Shown in pieces: positions 8,691-17,861 of a stretch of DNA of 53,244 bases; within the stretch, counting starts at the first letter, position 1; every line of letters begins with the position of its first letter. The notes under the pieces were generated by a model, which did no database searches, was not told the origin of the DNA, and was given only the letters and a program-made list of their open reading frames with translations. The DNA comes from Novosphingobium sp. AP12. GTDB taxonomy: Bacteria; Pseudomonadota; Alphaproteobacteria; Sphingomonadales; Sphingomonadaceae. The translations under genes and the position numbers were made by a program. Location: contig NZ_AKKE01000149.1 of assembly GCF_000281975.1 (NCBI RefSeq), positions 1-53,244 of the forward strand, written 5' to 3'.

Positions 8691-9575
8691 ATGACCACCG
8701 AACAGCCTATCATCACACTCAACAATGGCGTCGAAATGCCCGCCGTCGGGCTCGGGGTATACCAGTCCTCGCCTGAGGAGACGGTCGGCGCCGTGGAGAC
8801 GGCGCTCAAAGCGGGCTATCGCCTGATCGACACGGCCGCGGCCTATTTCAACGAGCGCGAAGTCGGCGAAGGCATTCGCCGCGCCGAAGTCGATCGGGCC
8901 GACATCTTCGTCGAGACCAAACTGTGGATCACAGACTACGGCTTCGATTCCGCGCTGCGCGGCTTCGACGTGAGCCAGAACAAGCTGGGCATCGAAACGC
9001 TCGACCTGTGGCTGCTGCATCAGCCGCTCGCTGGGGAGTTTGACAAGACCATTGCCTCCTTCAAGGCTGCCGCACGTCTCCAGTCCGAAGGCAGGGTGCG
9101 CGCGATCGGCGTCTCGAACCAGACGCCCGCCGAACTCGAACGGCTGATCGGTGAGACCGGCGTGGTGCCGGCGGTTAACCAGATCCAGGTCCACCCCTAT
9201 TATCAGCAGCCGGAATGGCGCGCCGCCAACGACGCGCATGGCATCCTTACGCAATGCTGGTCGCCGATTGGTGGATCCTACACCTACAACAATGCGCCGA
9301 CCAATCCGCTGGAGGACAAGGTCATCACCGATCTTGCCGCCAAATACGGCAAGACACCGGCACAGGTCGTGATCCGCTGGCACCTGGACCATGGATTCTC
9401 CGTCATTCCCAAGTCGGTCAAACCGCATCGCATCGCCGAGAATTTCGCCGTGTTCGACTTCTCGCTGAGCGCCGACGAGATCGCAGTCATCAATGCGCTC
9501 GACACCGGCGTACGCGGCGGTCCCGACCCGGACACGCTCAACCTCGAGGATCACGGCTGGGTCATCCCGGACTGA
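8691..9575 (+). CDS. Aldo/keto reductase, diketogluconate reductase-like
   Basis: 294-residue AKR of the AKR3/AKR5-like type, different from the 326-residue AKRs nearby. The catalytic tetrad is Asp47, Tyr52 (DTAAAYFNE), Lys77 (VETKLW) and His110 (LWLLHQP). The cofactor loop IPKSVKPHRIAENFAVFDF is present. The gene starts at ATG 8691 with GAAAGG upstream. It is third in the LysR-linked run and is followed after 32 bp by the monooxygenase. The physiological carbonyl substrate is unknown. Confidence 0.9.
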   Translation: MTTEQPIITLNNGVEMPAVGLGVYQSSPEETVGAVETALKAGYRLIDTAAAYFNEREVGEGIRRAEVDRADIFVETKLWITDYGFDSALRGFDVSQNKLGIETLDLWLLHQPLAGEFDKTIASFKAAARLQSEGRVRAIGVSNQTPAELERLIGETGVVPAVNQIQVHPYYQQPEWRAANDAHGILTQCWSPIGGSYTYNNAPTNPLEDKVITDLAAKYGKTPAQVVIRWHLDHGFSVIPKSVKPHRIAENFAVFDFSLSADEIAVINALDTGVRGGPDPDTLNLEDHGWVIPD

Positions 9576-9607
9576 TTCCTTGCGATGATACTAGGGCGAG
9601 GTCGCGG

Positions 9608-10759
9608 ATGGCCTCGCCCGTGATCCCACCAACAGGAAGCGCGCCTCCCGTGACTCGGCTCTCGACATCTGCCCACAATCGGAACCGGCGCGCCAATGGT
9701 CGCGGCGAGGCCGTCATCGTGGGCGCGTCGCTGGCTGGTCTGATGGCCGCGCTCACCCTGTCGCGGCGCGGGATAGGCGTGACCCTGCTCGAACGCTCTG
9801 ACGAATCCGGCCGGACCGGGGCCGCGCTGCAGGCCGATGAGCATTTGCTCGAACGGCTCACCGGCCAAGCGGTCAGGTCGATCGCGCCGGGTATCCAGAC
9901 CTGGTTCCATGTTCACGGCGCCCTGCGCGAGGCGATCGCGATCGATCCCGCCATTCGGCTCCACCAACATAGTGCGGTTGATACCGTGGGCCAGGACGGC
10001 GATTGCGCTTGGGCGATCACCAGCGATGGTCGGAAATATGGCGCCGACATCGTCGTTGGCGCCGACGGCTATTGCAGCGTCGTGAGGCGCAGCGTGGCGC
10101 CCGAGAAGCCCGATACGGAGTTCGCCGGCTATCTGATCTGGCTTGGCCTTGTCGATGAAGCGGCACTCCATGCCCGCATGCCCACGGACACCGCCTATCT
10201 CGAGAATGGCAGCTATACTTTTCTTGGCTATCCGCTGCCAGGAGAGGATGGCAGTCGGGCGAGGGGGCGCCGGCGGCTCGGCTGGGCCTGGTATGACGCC
10301 GGTCGGCAGGACCTGCTGCGCGAAACCGGCGCCGTAGCCGACAATGTCGTGCGCCGCTCGCTCACCCCGGACGACATACCCGAAAGCGTTTTTCATGATT
10401 TGGCCGTGAAGGCGGGGCGGCTCTGGCCGCGACCTTGGCGCGAAGCCGTGGCCGATTGCGTCAAGCGACGCTCCATCATCGCCACGCCGATCGCCGAATA
10501 TCTGCCGGATCGACTGGTCAACCGCCGGCTGTGCCTGGTCGGCGATGCCGCCCACGTCCCGACGCCGATGACAGGCGGCGGCTTCACGGCATCACTGATC
10601 GACGCGGAGATCCTGGCAGAGGCTCTCGACGGAAGCATCGCCCGAGGCAGCGTGGTGCCGGCGTTGCTGAGATACGAAAAGCTGCGCCTCGCCGACGTGC
10701 GCAAGCTGGTCCGCTCGGGTCAGGACTTCAGTCGTGCCTTTGCCGCCGGCGCGCAGTGA
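9608..10759 (+). CDS. FAD-dependent monooxygenase
   Basis: 383-residue group-A flavoprotein hydroxylase. The FAD dinucleotide fold is at residues 36-60 (VIVGASLAGLMAAL), the GADGYCSVVRR (DG) motif is near the middle, and LVGDAAHVPTPMTGGG (GD motif) is near residue 310. It is close to aromatic-ring or 2,6-dihydroxypyridine-type hydroxylases. ATG 9608 has GAGG 6 nt upstream; GTG 9650 with AGGAAG upstream is an alternative. It is paired with the small ABM protein that follows, a frequent arrangement in aromatic oxidation. Confidence 0.82.
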   Translation: MASPVIPPTGSAPPVTRLSTSAHNRNRRANGRGEAVIVGASLAGLMAALTLSRRGIGVTLLERSDESGRTGAALQADEHLLERLTGQAVRSIAPGIQTWFHVHGALREAIAIDPAIRLHQHSAVDTVGQDGDCAWAITSDGRKYGADIVVGADGYCSVVRRSVAPEKPDTEFAGYLIWLGLVDEAALHARMPTDTAYLENGSYTFLGYPLPGEDGSRARGRRRLGWAWYDAGRQDLLRETGAVADNVVRRSLTPDDIPESVFHDLAVKAGRLWPRPWREAVADCVKRRSIIATPIAEYLPDRLVNRRLCLVGDAAHVPTPMTGGGFTASLIDAEILAEALDGSIARGSVVPALLRYEKLRLADVRKLVRSGQDFSRAFAAGAQ

Positions 10760-10798
10760 CCGGCGTGAACCCCACACCATTCTTGAAAGGACATGATC

Positions 10799-11113
10799 AT
10801 GACGAACAAGGCCGACGAGATCCACATCGTGTGCACGGTGCACGCGCAGTCCGAACATCGTGAGCGAGTGGGCATGCTGCTCCTCGAACTCGTCGATCCG
10901 GCCCGCGCGGAGGCCGGTTGCCTCTATTACGATCTATACCACGAGCGTGACCACCTCGACACGTTCGTGCTGCTTGACGGCTGGGCGTCCGAGGCAGCGC
11001 TCGCGGCGCACGCGGTGCATCCCAACGTCACCCGGGTGGTCGAGCAGCTCAGGCCGCTGCTCGCGTCGCCGCTCGAGCACCATCACAGCCGCCGCATGAC
11101 CGACCCGGCCTGA
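10799..11113 (+). CDS. Antibiotic biosynthesis monooxygenase (ABM) domain protein
   Basis: About 104 residues, ferredoxin-like ABM fold (YgiN/putative quinol monooxygenase type). Hallmarks are IVCTVHAQSEHRERV, the ARAEAGCLYYDLY turn and the FVLLDGWASEAALAAH strand/helix. Two ATGs occur; 10799 is preferred because GAAAGGA lies 8 nt upstream, whereas 10793 is too close. It follows the flavin monooxygenase by about 40 bp. It may oxidise a quinol product, but function is inferred from family only. Confidence 0.82.
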   Translation: MTNKADEIHIVCTVHAQSEHRERVGMLLLELVDPARAEAGCLYYDLYHERDHLDTFVLLDGWASEAALAAHAVHPNVTRVVEQLRPLLASPLEHHHSRRMTDPA

Positions 11114-11138
11114 TCGACGGCATAGCGAGAGCATCAAA

Positions 11139-11908
11139 GTGGCCCGTGTCTTCATCACAGGATCATCGGACGGTCTGGGATTGCTTGCCGGCCAGCAGCT
11201 TGCGGCGGCCGGGCACGATGTCATCCTGCACGCGCGGGATCCGCAGCGGGCGGATGCGGCTCGCTCTGCATTGGCATCCTCTCCGACCGTCGTCACGGGC
11301 GACCTCTCGACGCTGGCGGCGATGCACTCCGTCGTCGAGCAGGTGAACGCGATCGGTCGCTTCGATGCCGTGATCCACAATGTCGGCACTGGCTACAACG
11401 ACCGGCGGCGTGAAGGCACGGACGACGGCCTGTCGCGGATTTTCGCAGTGAACGTGCTCGCGCCCTATGTCCTCACCGCTGGCATGACTCGACCGGACCG
11501 GCTGGTCTATCTCAGCTCGGGCATGCACACCGGCGGCAATGCGGATTTGGACGACGCACAGTGGGAACGTCGGCGCTGGAATGCGAGCCAGGCCTATTCC
11601 GATACCAAACTGCATGACACAATTCTGATGATGGCCGTGTCCGAGCGGTGGACGGATGTGATGGTCAACGCCGTCGACCCCGGCTGGGTGCCGACCCGGA
11701 TGGACGGCGCCAGCGCGCCGGATGATCTGGATAAGGGTGCAGATACGCAGGCATGGCTTGCGGTCAGCAACGATCCGACGGCACGCGTAACCGGGAGTAT
11801 TTCCATCATCGCCAGCGCCGGCCCGTGGCGGGGGTCGCGCATGATCCGGCCGTGCAGCAGCGCCTGCTCGATTACCTCCAAAAGCTTTCCGGCGTGCAGC
11901 TGGACTGA
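11139..11908 (+). CDS. Short-chain dehydrogenase with apparent C-terminal frameshift
   Basis: SDR with TGSSDGLG at residues 7-14, HNVG in place of NNAG, and the YSDTK Tyr/Lys pair. As read, the frame runs on to 11969 and overlaps the next gene. One base near 11795 seems missing: shifting there restores a family-typical tail (EYFHHRQRRPVAG, then LLDYLQKLSGVQLD) ending at TGA 11906-11908, just before the next gene. The catalytic core is intact, so partial function is possible. This is either a recent mutation or a sequencing error. Confidence 0.75.
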
Positions 11909-11943
11909 GCTTGCACCTTTACTCGAACCAAGGAATGCGACCC

Positions 11944-12654
11944 ATGACCGCAACTACCCAGAAGATTGAGCCCGGCGACACAATGGCGGTTTCGCCCGCG
12001 TTGGCCCAATACACCCGCGAGACAATACTCGGCGACCTGTGGAAGCGCGACATCATCACCCCGCGTGATCGCAGCCTTGTGACCGTCGCTGCGCTGATCC
12101 AGCGCTCTCAGCCGATCGAGCTGGCGCATCATGTCGCGCTTGCGCTCGACAATGGCGTGAAGCCCAGCGAGATTTCGGAAGCGATCACCCAGCTCGCTTT
12201 CTATTCCGGATGGGGCAACGGCACGACAGCGGTGGCCGTCGCACAGCAGGTCTTCGCCGAGCGCGGGATCGTCGAGGATCAACTCGCGCCGGCTTCCGTT
12301 GAATTGCTCGAACAGGACGCGACGGTAGAAGCAAACCGCGTCGCGGCCGTCGAGGGCATGGTCGGCCCGGCGTTCGGTGCTCTCGCCGACTATACCACGA
12401 GCGTCCTGTTCGCCGACCTTTGGCTACGCTCGACGCTCAGCCCGCGCGATCGCAGCCTGGTGACCATGAGCGCGCTCATCACCGCCAACCTGCCGGCGCA
12501 GATCGTCTTCCACATCAACAAGGCGATGGAAAACGGGATGACAGAAGAACAGGTCGCCGAGGTCATCACCCATATCGCCTTCTATGCGGGGTGGCCGAAC
12601 GCCATGAACGCGGCCGTTGTTGCCAAGGACGCGTTCGCCAAGCGCAAAGGCTGA
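11944..12654 (+). CDS. Carboxymuconolactone decarboxylase-family protein, two domains
   Basis: 236-residue all-helical protein made of two tandem AhpD/CMD-like repeats: LGDLWKRDIITPRDRSLVTVAALI with LAFYSGWGN, and FADLWLRSTLSPRDRSLVTMSALI with IAFYAGWPN. No CxxC peroxidatic pair is present, so it is more like the decarboxylase-type than AhpD. ATG 11944 follows AAGGA by 9 nt. It is last in the run that starts at 6837 and is followed by a strong hairpin. Confidence 0.87.
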   Translation: MTATTQKIEPGDTMAVSPALAQYTRETILGDLWKRDIITPRDRSLVTVAALIQRSQPIELAHHVALALDNGVKPSEISEAITQLAFYSGWGNGTTAVAVAQQVFAERGIVEDQLAPASVELLEQDATVEANRVAAVEGMVGPAFGALADYTTSVLFADLWLRSTLSPRDRSLVTMSALITANLPAQIVFHINKAMENGMTEEQVAEVITHIAFYAGWPNAMNAAVVAKDAFAKRKG

Positions 12655-12693
12655 CCTAGCTCAAACTGGCGCTTCAGCCGCCAACACTTCGAG

Positions 12694-12726
12694 CCAACGT
12701 CAGCTTTCGGCTGAAGCTGACGTTGG
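12694..12726 (+). terminator. Hairpin, probable terminator of the 6837-12654 operon
   Basis: Perfect 13-bp stem (CCAACGTCAGCTT with AAGCTGACGTTGG) and 7-nt loop, followed by TTCT. It is 40 bp downstream of the carboxymuconolactone-type gene. The T-tract is short, so intrinsic termination is likely but not certain. Confidence 0.55.
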
Positions 12727-12923
12727 TTCTAACTCGTCGAACGTCTTGAAGTGGTCGCGTGCCGCCGAAAGCCGAACACCGCATCGTGGGATGAAGCCGC
12801 CGTTCCCGAAGCGATGCGTAAACGGTTGCTTACGATCAAATCGGTCGTTGTGAGATGACGCGACGAGTGGTGCGGAACGCCTATTCGGGTGGGATACGGA
12901 ATGGCAGGTCTGGATTCCCTTAA

Positions 12924-13898
12924 TCAATGGTCGTTCCGCCACCGGGACTTTGCCTTCGGTGCGGCCCCGAAAGCGCTCCGGAAAGCATGCCCGAACGCAC
13001 TCTGTGAGGTGTAGCCGACCCGGTTCGCGATACTGGCGACGGTCCCATCGCCGCGCGCCAACGATGCGCGAGCAAGCGTGAGGCGCCACGCGCGAACATA
13101 GGTAAGTGGCGGTTGCCCTACGAGGCGCGTAAACTCGGCGGAGAACGCCGCGCGCGACATTCCCGCCAGGCCGGCCAATCCCGCGACTGTCCAGGGTCGC
13201 GCGACATCGTCATGGATGCCGCGAAGCGCCCGGCTGATACGGACGTCCGAAAGCGCTGCAAGCCATCCAATGTCGGTTACATCGACGCGGCCCGCATAGG
13301 CGCGGATCGCTTCCACCAGCAAAACGTCGGCAAGGCGGGCGGCCACGATCTCGCTGCCCATCTTCCCGCTCGCTGCTTCGCCATTGATGAGGCCTAAGAT
13401 CGTAGCGACCACGTCGGCTGACGGAGAGGATCGAGGAACGATCATGAAATCCGGGAGCATGTCGAGAAGGAAGGCCGCGCCTCCGGCGCTAAACGTGACA
13501 GTCCCGCCAATCCCGATCGTGTCGTCACCCCCCACGTGCGCCACGTCACATTCCGCATAAAGCGCACGGCCATCGATCGGTATCTCGGCGGGATCGCTCG
13601 CCACGGCATAGGCGGTACGCCCGAGCAGGCACACATCGCCTTTCTTCATCAACTGCGGCGCGCATCCCGGAATCGACATCCACTGGTTGCCGCGGAGCAG
13701 TGCCACGAATTTCAGCCGGTCGATCGCCGGGAAAGCGAAGGCCCATCGACCTGACGCCTCCATCCTGGTCCGCCGAGTCACCCGCGCGCCGAGAACACTC
13801 AACACGTCGGACAGCGGATCGATGGGTTTTTTAGACGCTCGCGACAAATCCATAGACGACACGCCATAGAATATCTTCGTCCCGTCAGCCATCTCCAT
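12924..13898 (-). CDS. AraC-family regulator with cupin sensor
   Basis: 324 residues: an N-terminal cupin_6-type sensing domain (WAFAFPAIDRLKFVALLRGNQW, KKGDVCLLGRTAYAV) and a C-terminal double HTH (WTVAGLAGLAGMSRAAFSAEFTRLVGQPPLTYVRAWRLTLA, ASIANRVGYTSQSAFGHAF). The family usually begins at MDPLSDVLS-like sequence, so the ATG at 13853 is an alternative start. With the longer start, only 17 bp separate it from the divergent SDR at 13916, the likely target. Confidence 0.85.
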   Translation of the reverse strand: MEMADGTKIFYGVSSMDLSRASKKPIDPLSDVLSVLGARVTRRTRMEASGRWAFAFPAIDRLKFVALLRGNQWMSIPGCAPQLMKKGDVCLLGRTAYAVASDPAEIPIDGRALYAECDVAHVGGDDTIGIGGTVTFSAGGAAFLLDMLPDFMIVPRSSPSADVVATILGLINGEAASGKMGSEIVAARLADVLLVEAIRAYAGRVDVTDIGWLAALSDVRISRALRGIHDDVARPWTVAGLAGLAGMSRAAFSAEFTRLVGQPPLTYVRAWRLTLARASLARGDGTVASIANRVGYTSQSAFGHAFRSAFGAAPKAKSRWRNDH

Positions 13899-13915
13899 GC
13901 CGAAGGAGATTGACG

Positions 13916-14650
13916 ATGGGTATCGAGGGTAAGGTGGTCGCCATCACCGGAGCGAGCAGCGGCATAGGCCGGGCGACCGCGAAACTGCTGGCCGGACACG
14001 GCGCTTTCGTTGTGCTCGGTGCGCGCCGCAAGGACGCACTTGATGAAGTGGTAGAAGCGATCACCACCAGCGGGGGGACCGCTGCATCCAAGGCGACCGA
14101 TGTGCGGCGGCGGGACGATCTCGAAGCGCTCGTCGCATTCGCGGTCGAGCGAGGTGGCCGGCTCGATGTCATCATCAACTGCGCGGGCATCGGGCCGATT
14201 TCCCGCATCGACGCGCTGGACGTCGCCGGCTGGGACGCCATGATCGACGTAAACTTGCGTGGCACGCTTTACGGCATCGCAGCGGCGCTTCCCGTCTTTT
14301 CGCGTCAGGCGAGCGGGCACGTCATTAACGTCATCTCCACCGCCGGCATCAAGATGGTGCCGACAATGGGAGTTTATGGGGCCACAAAGAACGCCGTTCG
14401 CACGGTAACGGAAATACTGAGGCAAGAAGCAGGGCCGCACCTGCGCGTGACCGAAGTGTCTCCGGGTATGATCGCCACAAATTTCGGCGACAGCATCACG
14501 GACTACCCGACGAAAGCCATGATCGAGAGGCAACTCGGCGCCATTGCGATCCCGCCCGATGCGATCGCTCGGGGGATACTCTATGCGATTGAGCAGCCAC
14601 CGGAGGTGGATGTCGGTAGCATTGTCATACGCCCAACCGCGCAAGGGTGA
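13916..14650 (+). CDS. Short-chain dehydrogenase/reductase
   Basis: 244-residue SDR: TGASSGIG at the N-terminus, NCAG replacing NNAG, the catalytic Ser in VINVISTAG and YGATK. The end (GILYAIEQPPEVDVGSIVIRPTAQ) resembles YdfG-like serine/3-hydroxy acid dehydrogenases. ATG 13916 follows AAGGAG by 7 nt; an upstream TTG at 13910 is rejected. It is divergent from the AraC regulator and probably controlled by it. Confidence 0.88.
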   Translation: MGIEGKVVAITGASSGIGRATAKLLAGHGAFVVLGARRKDALDEVVEAITTSGGTAASKATDVRRRDDLEALVAFAVERGGRLDVIINCAGIGPISRIDALDVAGWDAMIDVNLRGTLYGIAAALPVFSRQASGHVINVISTAGIKMVPTMGVYGATKNAVRTVTEILRQEAGPHLRVTEVSPGMIATNFGDSITDYPTKAMIERQLGAIAIPPDAIARGILYAIEQPPEVDVGSIVIRPTAQG

Positions 14651-14814
14651 ACGGGCACATTTTGGGAAAGCGAGTAGCCACTTGAACGATTGCAACCGGG
14701 GTGATTGCTGATCGTCCTCACTGTCGATCTAAAGCGGCGGCTCCTCGCAGCTGGCGAGGGAACAACCTTAGGGCGCTTGGGACTTTCCGCCATTTACAAT
14801 CTGCCATCGAACGG

Positions 14815-14833
14815 CAGCTTCAGTCAGAAGCTG
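14815..14833. repeat. Small hairpin, dispersed-repeat-like
   Basis: Perfect 7-bp stem CAGCTTC/GAAGCTG with loop AGTCA, between the SDR and the convergent LysR gene. The surrounding CCATCG, GGCAGCTTC and AGTCA segments recur around 4056-4077, suggesting a shared intergenic repeat. It could also act as a weak bidirectional terminator. Confidence 0.35.
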
Positions 14834-14867
14834 TCCTCCGATCTTATCCTCGCGGGCACCTCGCTCG

Positions 14868-15791
14868 TCACCACGCAATATACGCGGCCAGTTCCTCCGG
14901 CGTCCCCTTTGGGAAGGCTTCTCTGAGATGGTCGAGGAATGCGGAAACGCGTGTGCTGAGCAGGCGGCGCGAGGGATACAGCGCCCATAGCGCAGTGCCC
15001 GGCCCTTCGACGTCTCCCCAATGCAGCAATGTGCCGGCGACCAGGTCGTGGCTGACCAGCGACAGCGGCAGCCGCGCCACGCCGGCCCCCGCGCGTACCG
15101 CATCACGCACCATTACTAGCGACGACAGTCCGAGGATAGGATCGACGTGGATGTTCGTCTTGCCCGATGCAGTTGACAACTCCCATGTCTGAATTTGCCC
15201 GATGACCCCACGCACGACTGCCGGGACTGGCGCATCGGCCGAACGATGCAAGTCCGGAGCTGCGACTACAACCAGACGATCATGGAGGAAGGCGCGTCCG
15301 ACCAACGCATCATCCGGCGCGGGGTTGACCCTGATCACCAAATCATAGGCTTCCTCGACCATGTCGACCGGCCGGTCCTCGGTCGTGACTTCCAGTCGTA
15401 TCTCCGGGAATTTGATCGCGAACCCCGCCGCGATCCTGCCCATCGCGATCTGCGAAAAGAGCAACGGTGCGCTGATCCGCAGCCGTCCCCGGGGGTGATG
15501 ACCGCGCGAAGCGATGGCGGCCGCCGTCTCGTCAAGCTCGGTAAGAAGGACTGCCGTTCGTTCGAACAATGCCCGTCCTTCCTCCGTCAATTTGAGATCG
15601 CGCGCGCCCCGCTCGAACAGGCGCACGTCGAGGCTAGCCTCCAATTCCGCCACACGCCGAGACAATGTCGCCTTTGGGCGTGCAGCGGCGCGGGCCGCCT
15701 TGCCGACCCCCCCGTGCCGCGCAACCAGGTTGAAGTCAGCAAGCGCGAGGAGATCCATATGTTCCACCCGTGAGACGGTCTGTCCAAACAT
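14868..15791 (-). CDS. LysR-family transcriptional regulator
   Basis: 307 residues as read. The LTTR HTH (ADFNLVARHGGVGKAARAAARPKATLSRRVAELEASLDVRLFER in outline) is followed by a substrate-binding domain. An ATG at 15758 (MDLLALADFN) fits the usual family start better than 15791. It diverges from the NmrA-like reductase at 15863. ATAG-N3-CTAT lies in between (around 15791-15801), too short for a full LTTR box. It belongs to a different subgroup from the LysR genes at 5795 and 23100. Confidence 0.88.
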   Translation of the reverse strand: MFGQTVSRVEHMDLLALADFNLVARHGGVGKAARAAARPKATLSRRVAELEASLDVRLFERGARDLKLTEEGRALFERTAVLLTELDETAAAIASRGHHPRGRLRISAPLLFSQIAMGRIAAGFAIKFPEIRLEVTTEDRPVDMVEEAYDLVIRVNPAPDDALVGRAFLHDRLVVVAAPDLHRSADAPVPAVVRGVIGQIQTWELSTASGKTNIHVDPILGLSSLVMVRDAVRAGAGVARLPLSLVSHDLVAGTLLHWGDVEGPGTALWALYPSRRLLSTRVSAFLDHLREAFPKGTPEELAAYIAW

Positions 15792-15862
15792 AGCGTCTAT
15801 TGCCGCGCCTGTGGATCACTAATTTGGGACATGCCAACCGGCTCAACCAAGGAGTGACCCCA

Positions 15863-16726
15863 ATGACCATTCTCGTAACCGGTGCTACCGGCAATATCGG
15901 TCGCAATGTCGTCGAACAGCTCGTGGCACGCGGCGCCGATGTCCGCGCCCTTGTCCGCGATCCCGCCAAAGCCAGCTTTCCTGCCGGCGTGACCGTCGTC
16001 CAGGGCGACCTGCTCGACGTGGACTCCTTGCGCGCCGCGATGTCGGGCGTGTCGACCTTGTTCCTGCTGAACGGCGTCGTCGCGGAGGAGTTCACCCAGG
16101 CGGTGATCGCGCTCAACGTCGCCCGCGAGGTCGGGATCGAGCGGATCGTCTATTTGTCGGTGATCCACAGCGACATCTACGTCAACGTGCCGCATTTCGC
16201 CGGCAAGTTCGGCGTCGAGCGGATGATCGAGGCGATGGGACTGCACGCCACCATCCTGCGGCCCGCCTATTTCATGGACAATGAGATCACGGTGAAGGAC
16301 GTGGTCACAGGCTACGGCATCTATCCGATGCCGATCGGCGACAAGGGCCTGGCGATGATCGACGCGCGCGATGTCGGCGAGGTCGCCGCGATCGAGCTGA
16401 TCCGCCGCGCTGAGGCGCCCGAGCCGCTGCCGACGATCTATATCAATCTGGTCGGGCCCGACACGCTGACCGGCACCGACGCCGCCGCGATATGGTCCGA
16501 CGTTCTCGGCCGCGAGATCGCCTTCCCCGCAAACGACACCGCCGGCTTCGAACAGAATTTACGCGCCTTCATGCCCAGCTGGATGGCCTATGACATGCGC
16601 CAGATGGCCGAGCGCTTCCAGAGCGACGGCATGATCCCCGAGGCGGGCGACGTCGACCGGCTGACCGCGCTGCTCGGCCGCCCCTTGCGCACCTACCGCG
16701 ATCACGTCGCGCAGATCGCCGGCTGA
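15863..16726 (+). CDS. NmrA-like NAD(P)-binding reductase (SDR_a type)
   Basis: 287-residue atypical SDR: GATGNIGRNVVEQLVARGADVRALVRDP at the N-terminus, a typical NmrA/quinone-oxidoreductase-2-like Rossmann start. There is no canonical YxxxK, as usual for the group. ATG 15863 follows AAGGAG; earlier in-frame ATG 15800 would lie in the promoter. It heads a three-gene run with the DUF1857 and SRPBCC genes and is divergent from a LysR. Confidence 0.87.
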   Translation: MTILVTGATGNIGRNVVEQLVARGADVRALVRDPAKASFPAGVTVVQGDLLDVDSLRAAMSGVSTLFLLNGVVAEEFTQAVIALNVAREVGIERIVYLSVIHSDIYVNVPHFAGKFGVERMIEAMGLHATILRPAYFMDNEITVKDVVTGYGIYPMPIGDKGLAMIDARDVGEVAAIELIRRAEAPEPLPTIYINLVGPDTLTGTDAAAIWSDVLGREIAFPANDTAGFEQNLRAFMPSWMAYDMRQMAERFQSDGMIPEAGDVDRLTALLGRPLRTYRDHVAQIAG

Positions 16727-16761
16727 CCCCTTTCCCACCTATCCGAACAAGGACCATCATC

Positions 16762-17235
16762 ATGATCTATTCGACCGCCACTGTCGCCGTGAACCCCGAA
16801 GGTGAGACACCGCTGACCCGCGAACAGGTGTGGCTGGGGCTGGAAGCCAAGGCCCGCGACGCCCGCTTGTTCCTGCCGCCGGGCCTGTGCACCCGCTGCG
16901 ACGTGACCGAGGAGAGCGCGACACACTTCGTGCGCGAGGCGACGATCGCCGGCCAGGACCTGCGCGAGATCATCGTGCTGGAGCGACAATCCAAAGTCAC
17001 CTTCTTCCAGGCAACCGGCCCGCGCGAAGGCGCCATCGTCAACGAGCTGTTCGAGGCCGAGGCAGGCCAGCTTCAGCTCAAATTCTACTGCTATCTCGGC
17101 CTCCGCGGGCGGACGTCGGGCGGACCCGAGGAACAGGCCGAACAGGCGCAGTTCGATAGCGACAAGGGGTACAAGGCTGCGCTGCTTTCCACGCTGAAGC
17201 GCACCCGCGAGATGCTCGCCGACGGCACGCTCTGA
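16762..17235 (+). CDS. DUF1857 (AtaL-like SRPBCC) protein
   Basis: 157 residues, START/SRPBCC-type fold of the DUF1857 family. Family cues are the TREQVWLGLEAKARDARLFLPPG opening, the CDVTEESATHFVREATIAG strand pair and the C-terminal helix GYKAALLSTLKRTREML. Function is unknown for the family; a hydrophobic ligand cavity is expected. It follows the NmrA-like gene by 35 bp with AAGGACC before the ATG, so the two are probably cotranscribed. Confidence 0.82.
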   Translation: MIYSTATVAVNPEGETPLTREQVWLGLEAKARDARLFLPPGLCTRCDVTEESATHFVREATIAGQDLREIIVLERQSKVTFFQATGPREGAIVNELFEAEAGQLQLKFYCYLGLRGRTSGGPEEQAEQAQFDSDKGYKAALLSTLKRTREMLADGTL

Positions 17236-17268
17236 CCCCCACACCGCTACAGATGAAGGAGGCTCAAG

Positions 17269-17802
17269 ATGACCACTGCAACCCTCAACCAGTCGCTGCC
17301 GGATTCTCCACTCCAAATACCATCGGCGGTCCGCGCAGCCGTGACGCAGCAAATTCGCGTCGCGGGACGGATCGAAGACGTGTTCGACTTCCTCGTGGCG
17401 GAGGATGTCCTGCCCAAGATCCTCACCGGCTACGGCCTGTTGCCCGGGATAGGCTCCACCTCGCAGGTGTCAGGCCCGTGGGATCAGCCGGGCTCGACGC
17501 GGACGGTGCACCTCGCGGACGGCAGCACCGTCCAGGAAGGAGTGACCCACTACCAGCGCGCGCGCTACTTCGCCTATCGCATCTGGCAGGCGAGCTTCGC
17601 GCTCAAATATCTGATGTTGGGAGCGGTCGGACAATTCTGGTTCGAGCAGCAGGGCGACGAAGTCGAGGTGACGTGGACCTACACCTTCGCAGCAAAGAAC
17701 CGGATCGCCAGATTGCCGCTATGGCTGTTCGTGCAGGCGCAATGGAAGGGCTACATGGCAGTCTGCATGGCCAACATCGCCCGGCATCTCGCGGCGCCTT
17801 AG
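17269..17802 (+). CDS. SRPBCC-family (polyketide cyclase-like) protein
   Basis: 177 residues with an SRPBCC pattern: VTQQIRVAGRIEDVFDFLVAEDVLPKILTGYGLLPGI, a curved sheet, and a long C-terminal helix LFVQAQWKGYMAVCMANIARHL. GAAGGAGG precedes the ATG. It is third in the NmrA-DUF1857-SRPBCC run. Two SRPBCC proteins in a row suggest handling of a bulky hydrophobic intermediate; this is inference. Confidence 0.8.
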   Translation: MTTATLNQSLPDSPLQIPSAVRAAVTQQIRVAGRIEDVFDFLVAEDVLPKILTGYGLLPGIGSTSQVSGPWDQPGSTRTVHLADGSTVQEGVTHYQRARYFAYRIWQASFALKYLMLGAVGQFWFEQQGDEVEVTWTYTFAAKNRIARLPLWLFVQAQWKGYMAVCMANIARHLAAP

Positions 17803-17861
17803 CGGCACTCACCCAGGCAATGGTTCCCCAGGAGGCCAGCCCGTGCAGGGCACCGGACGCG

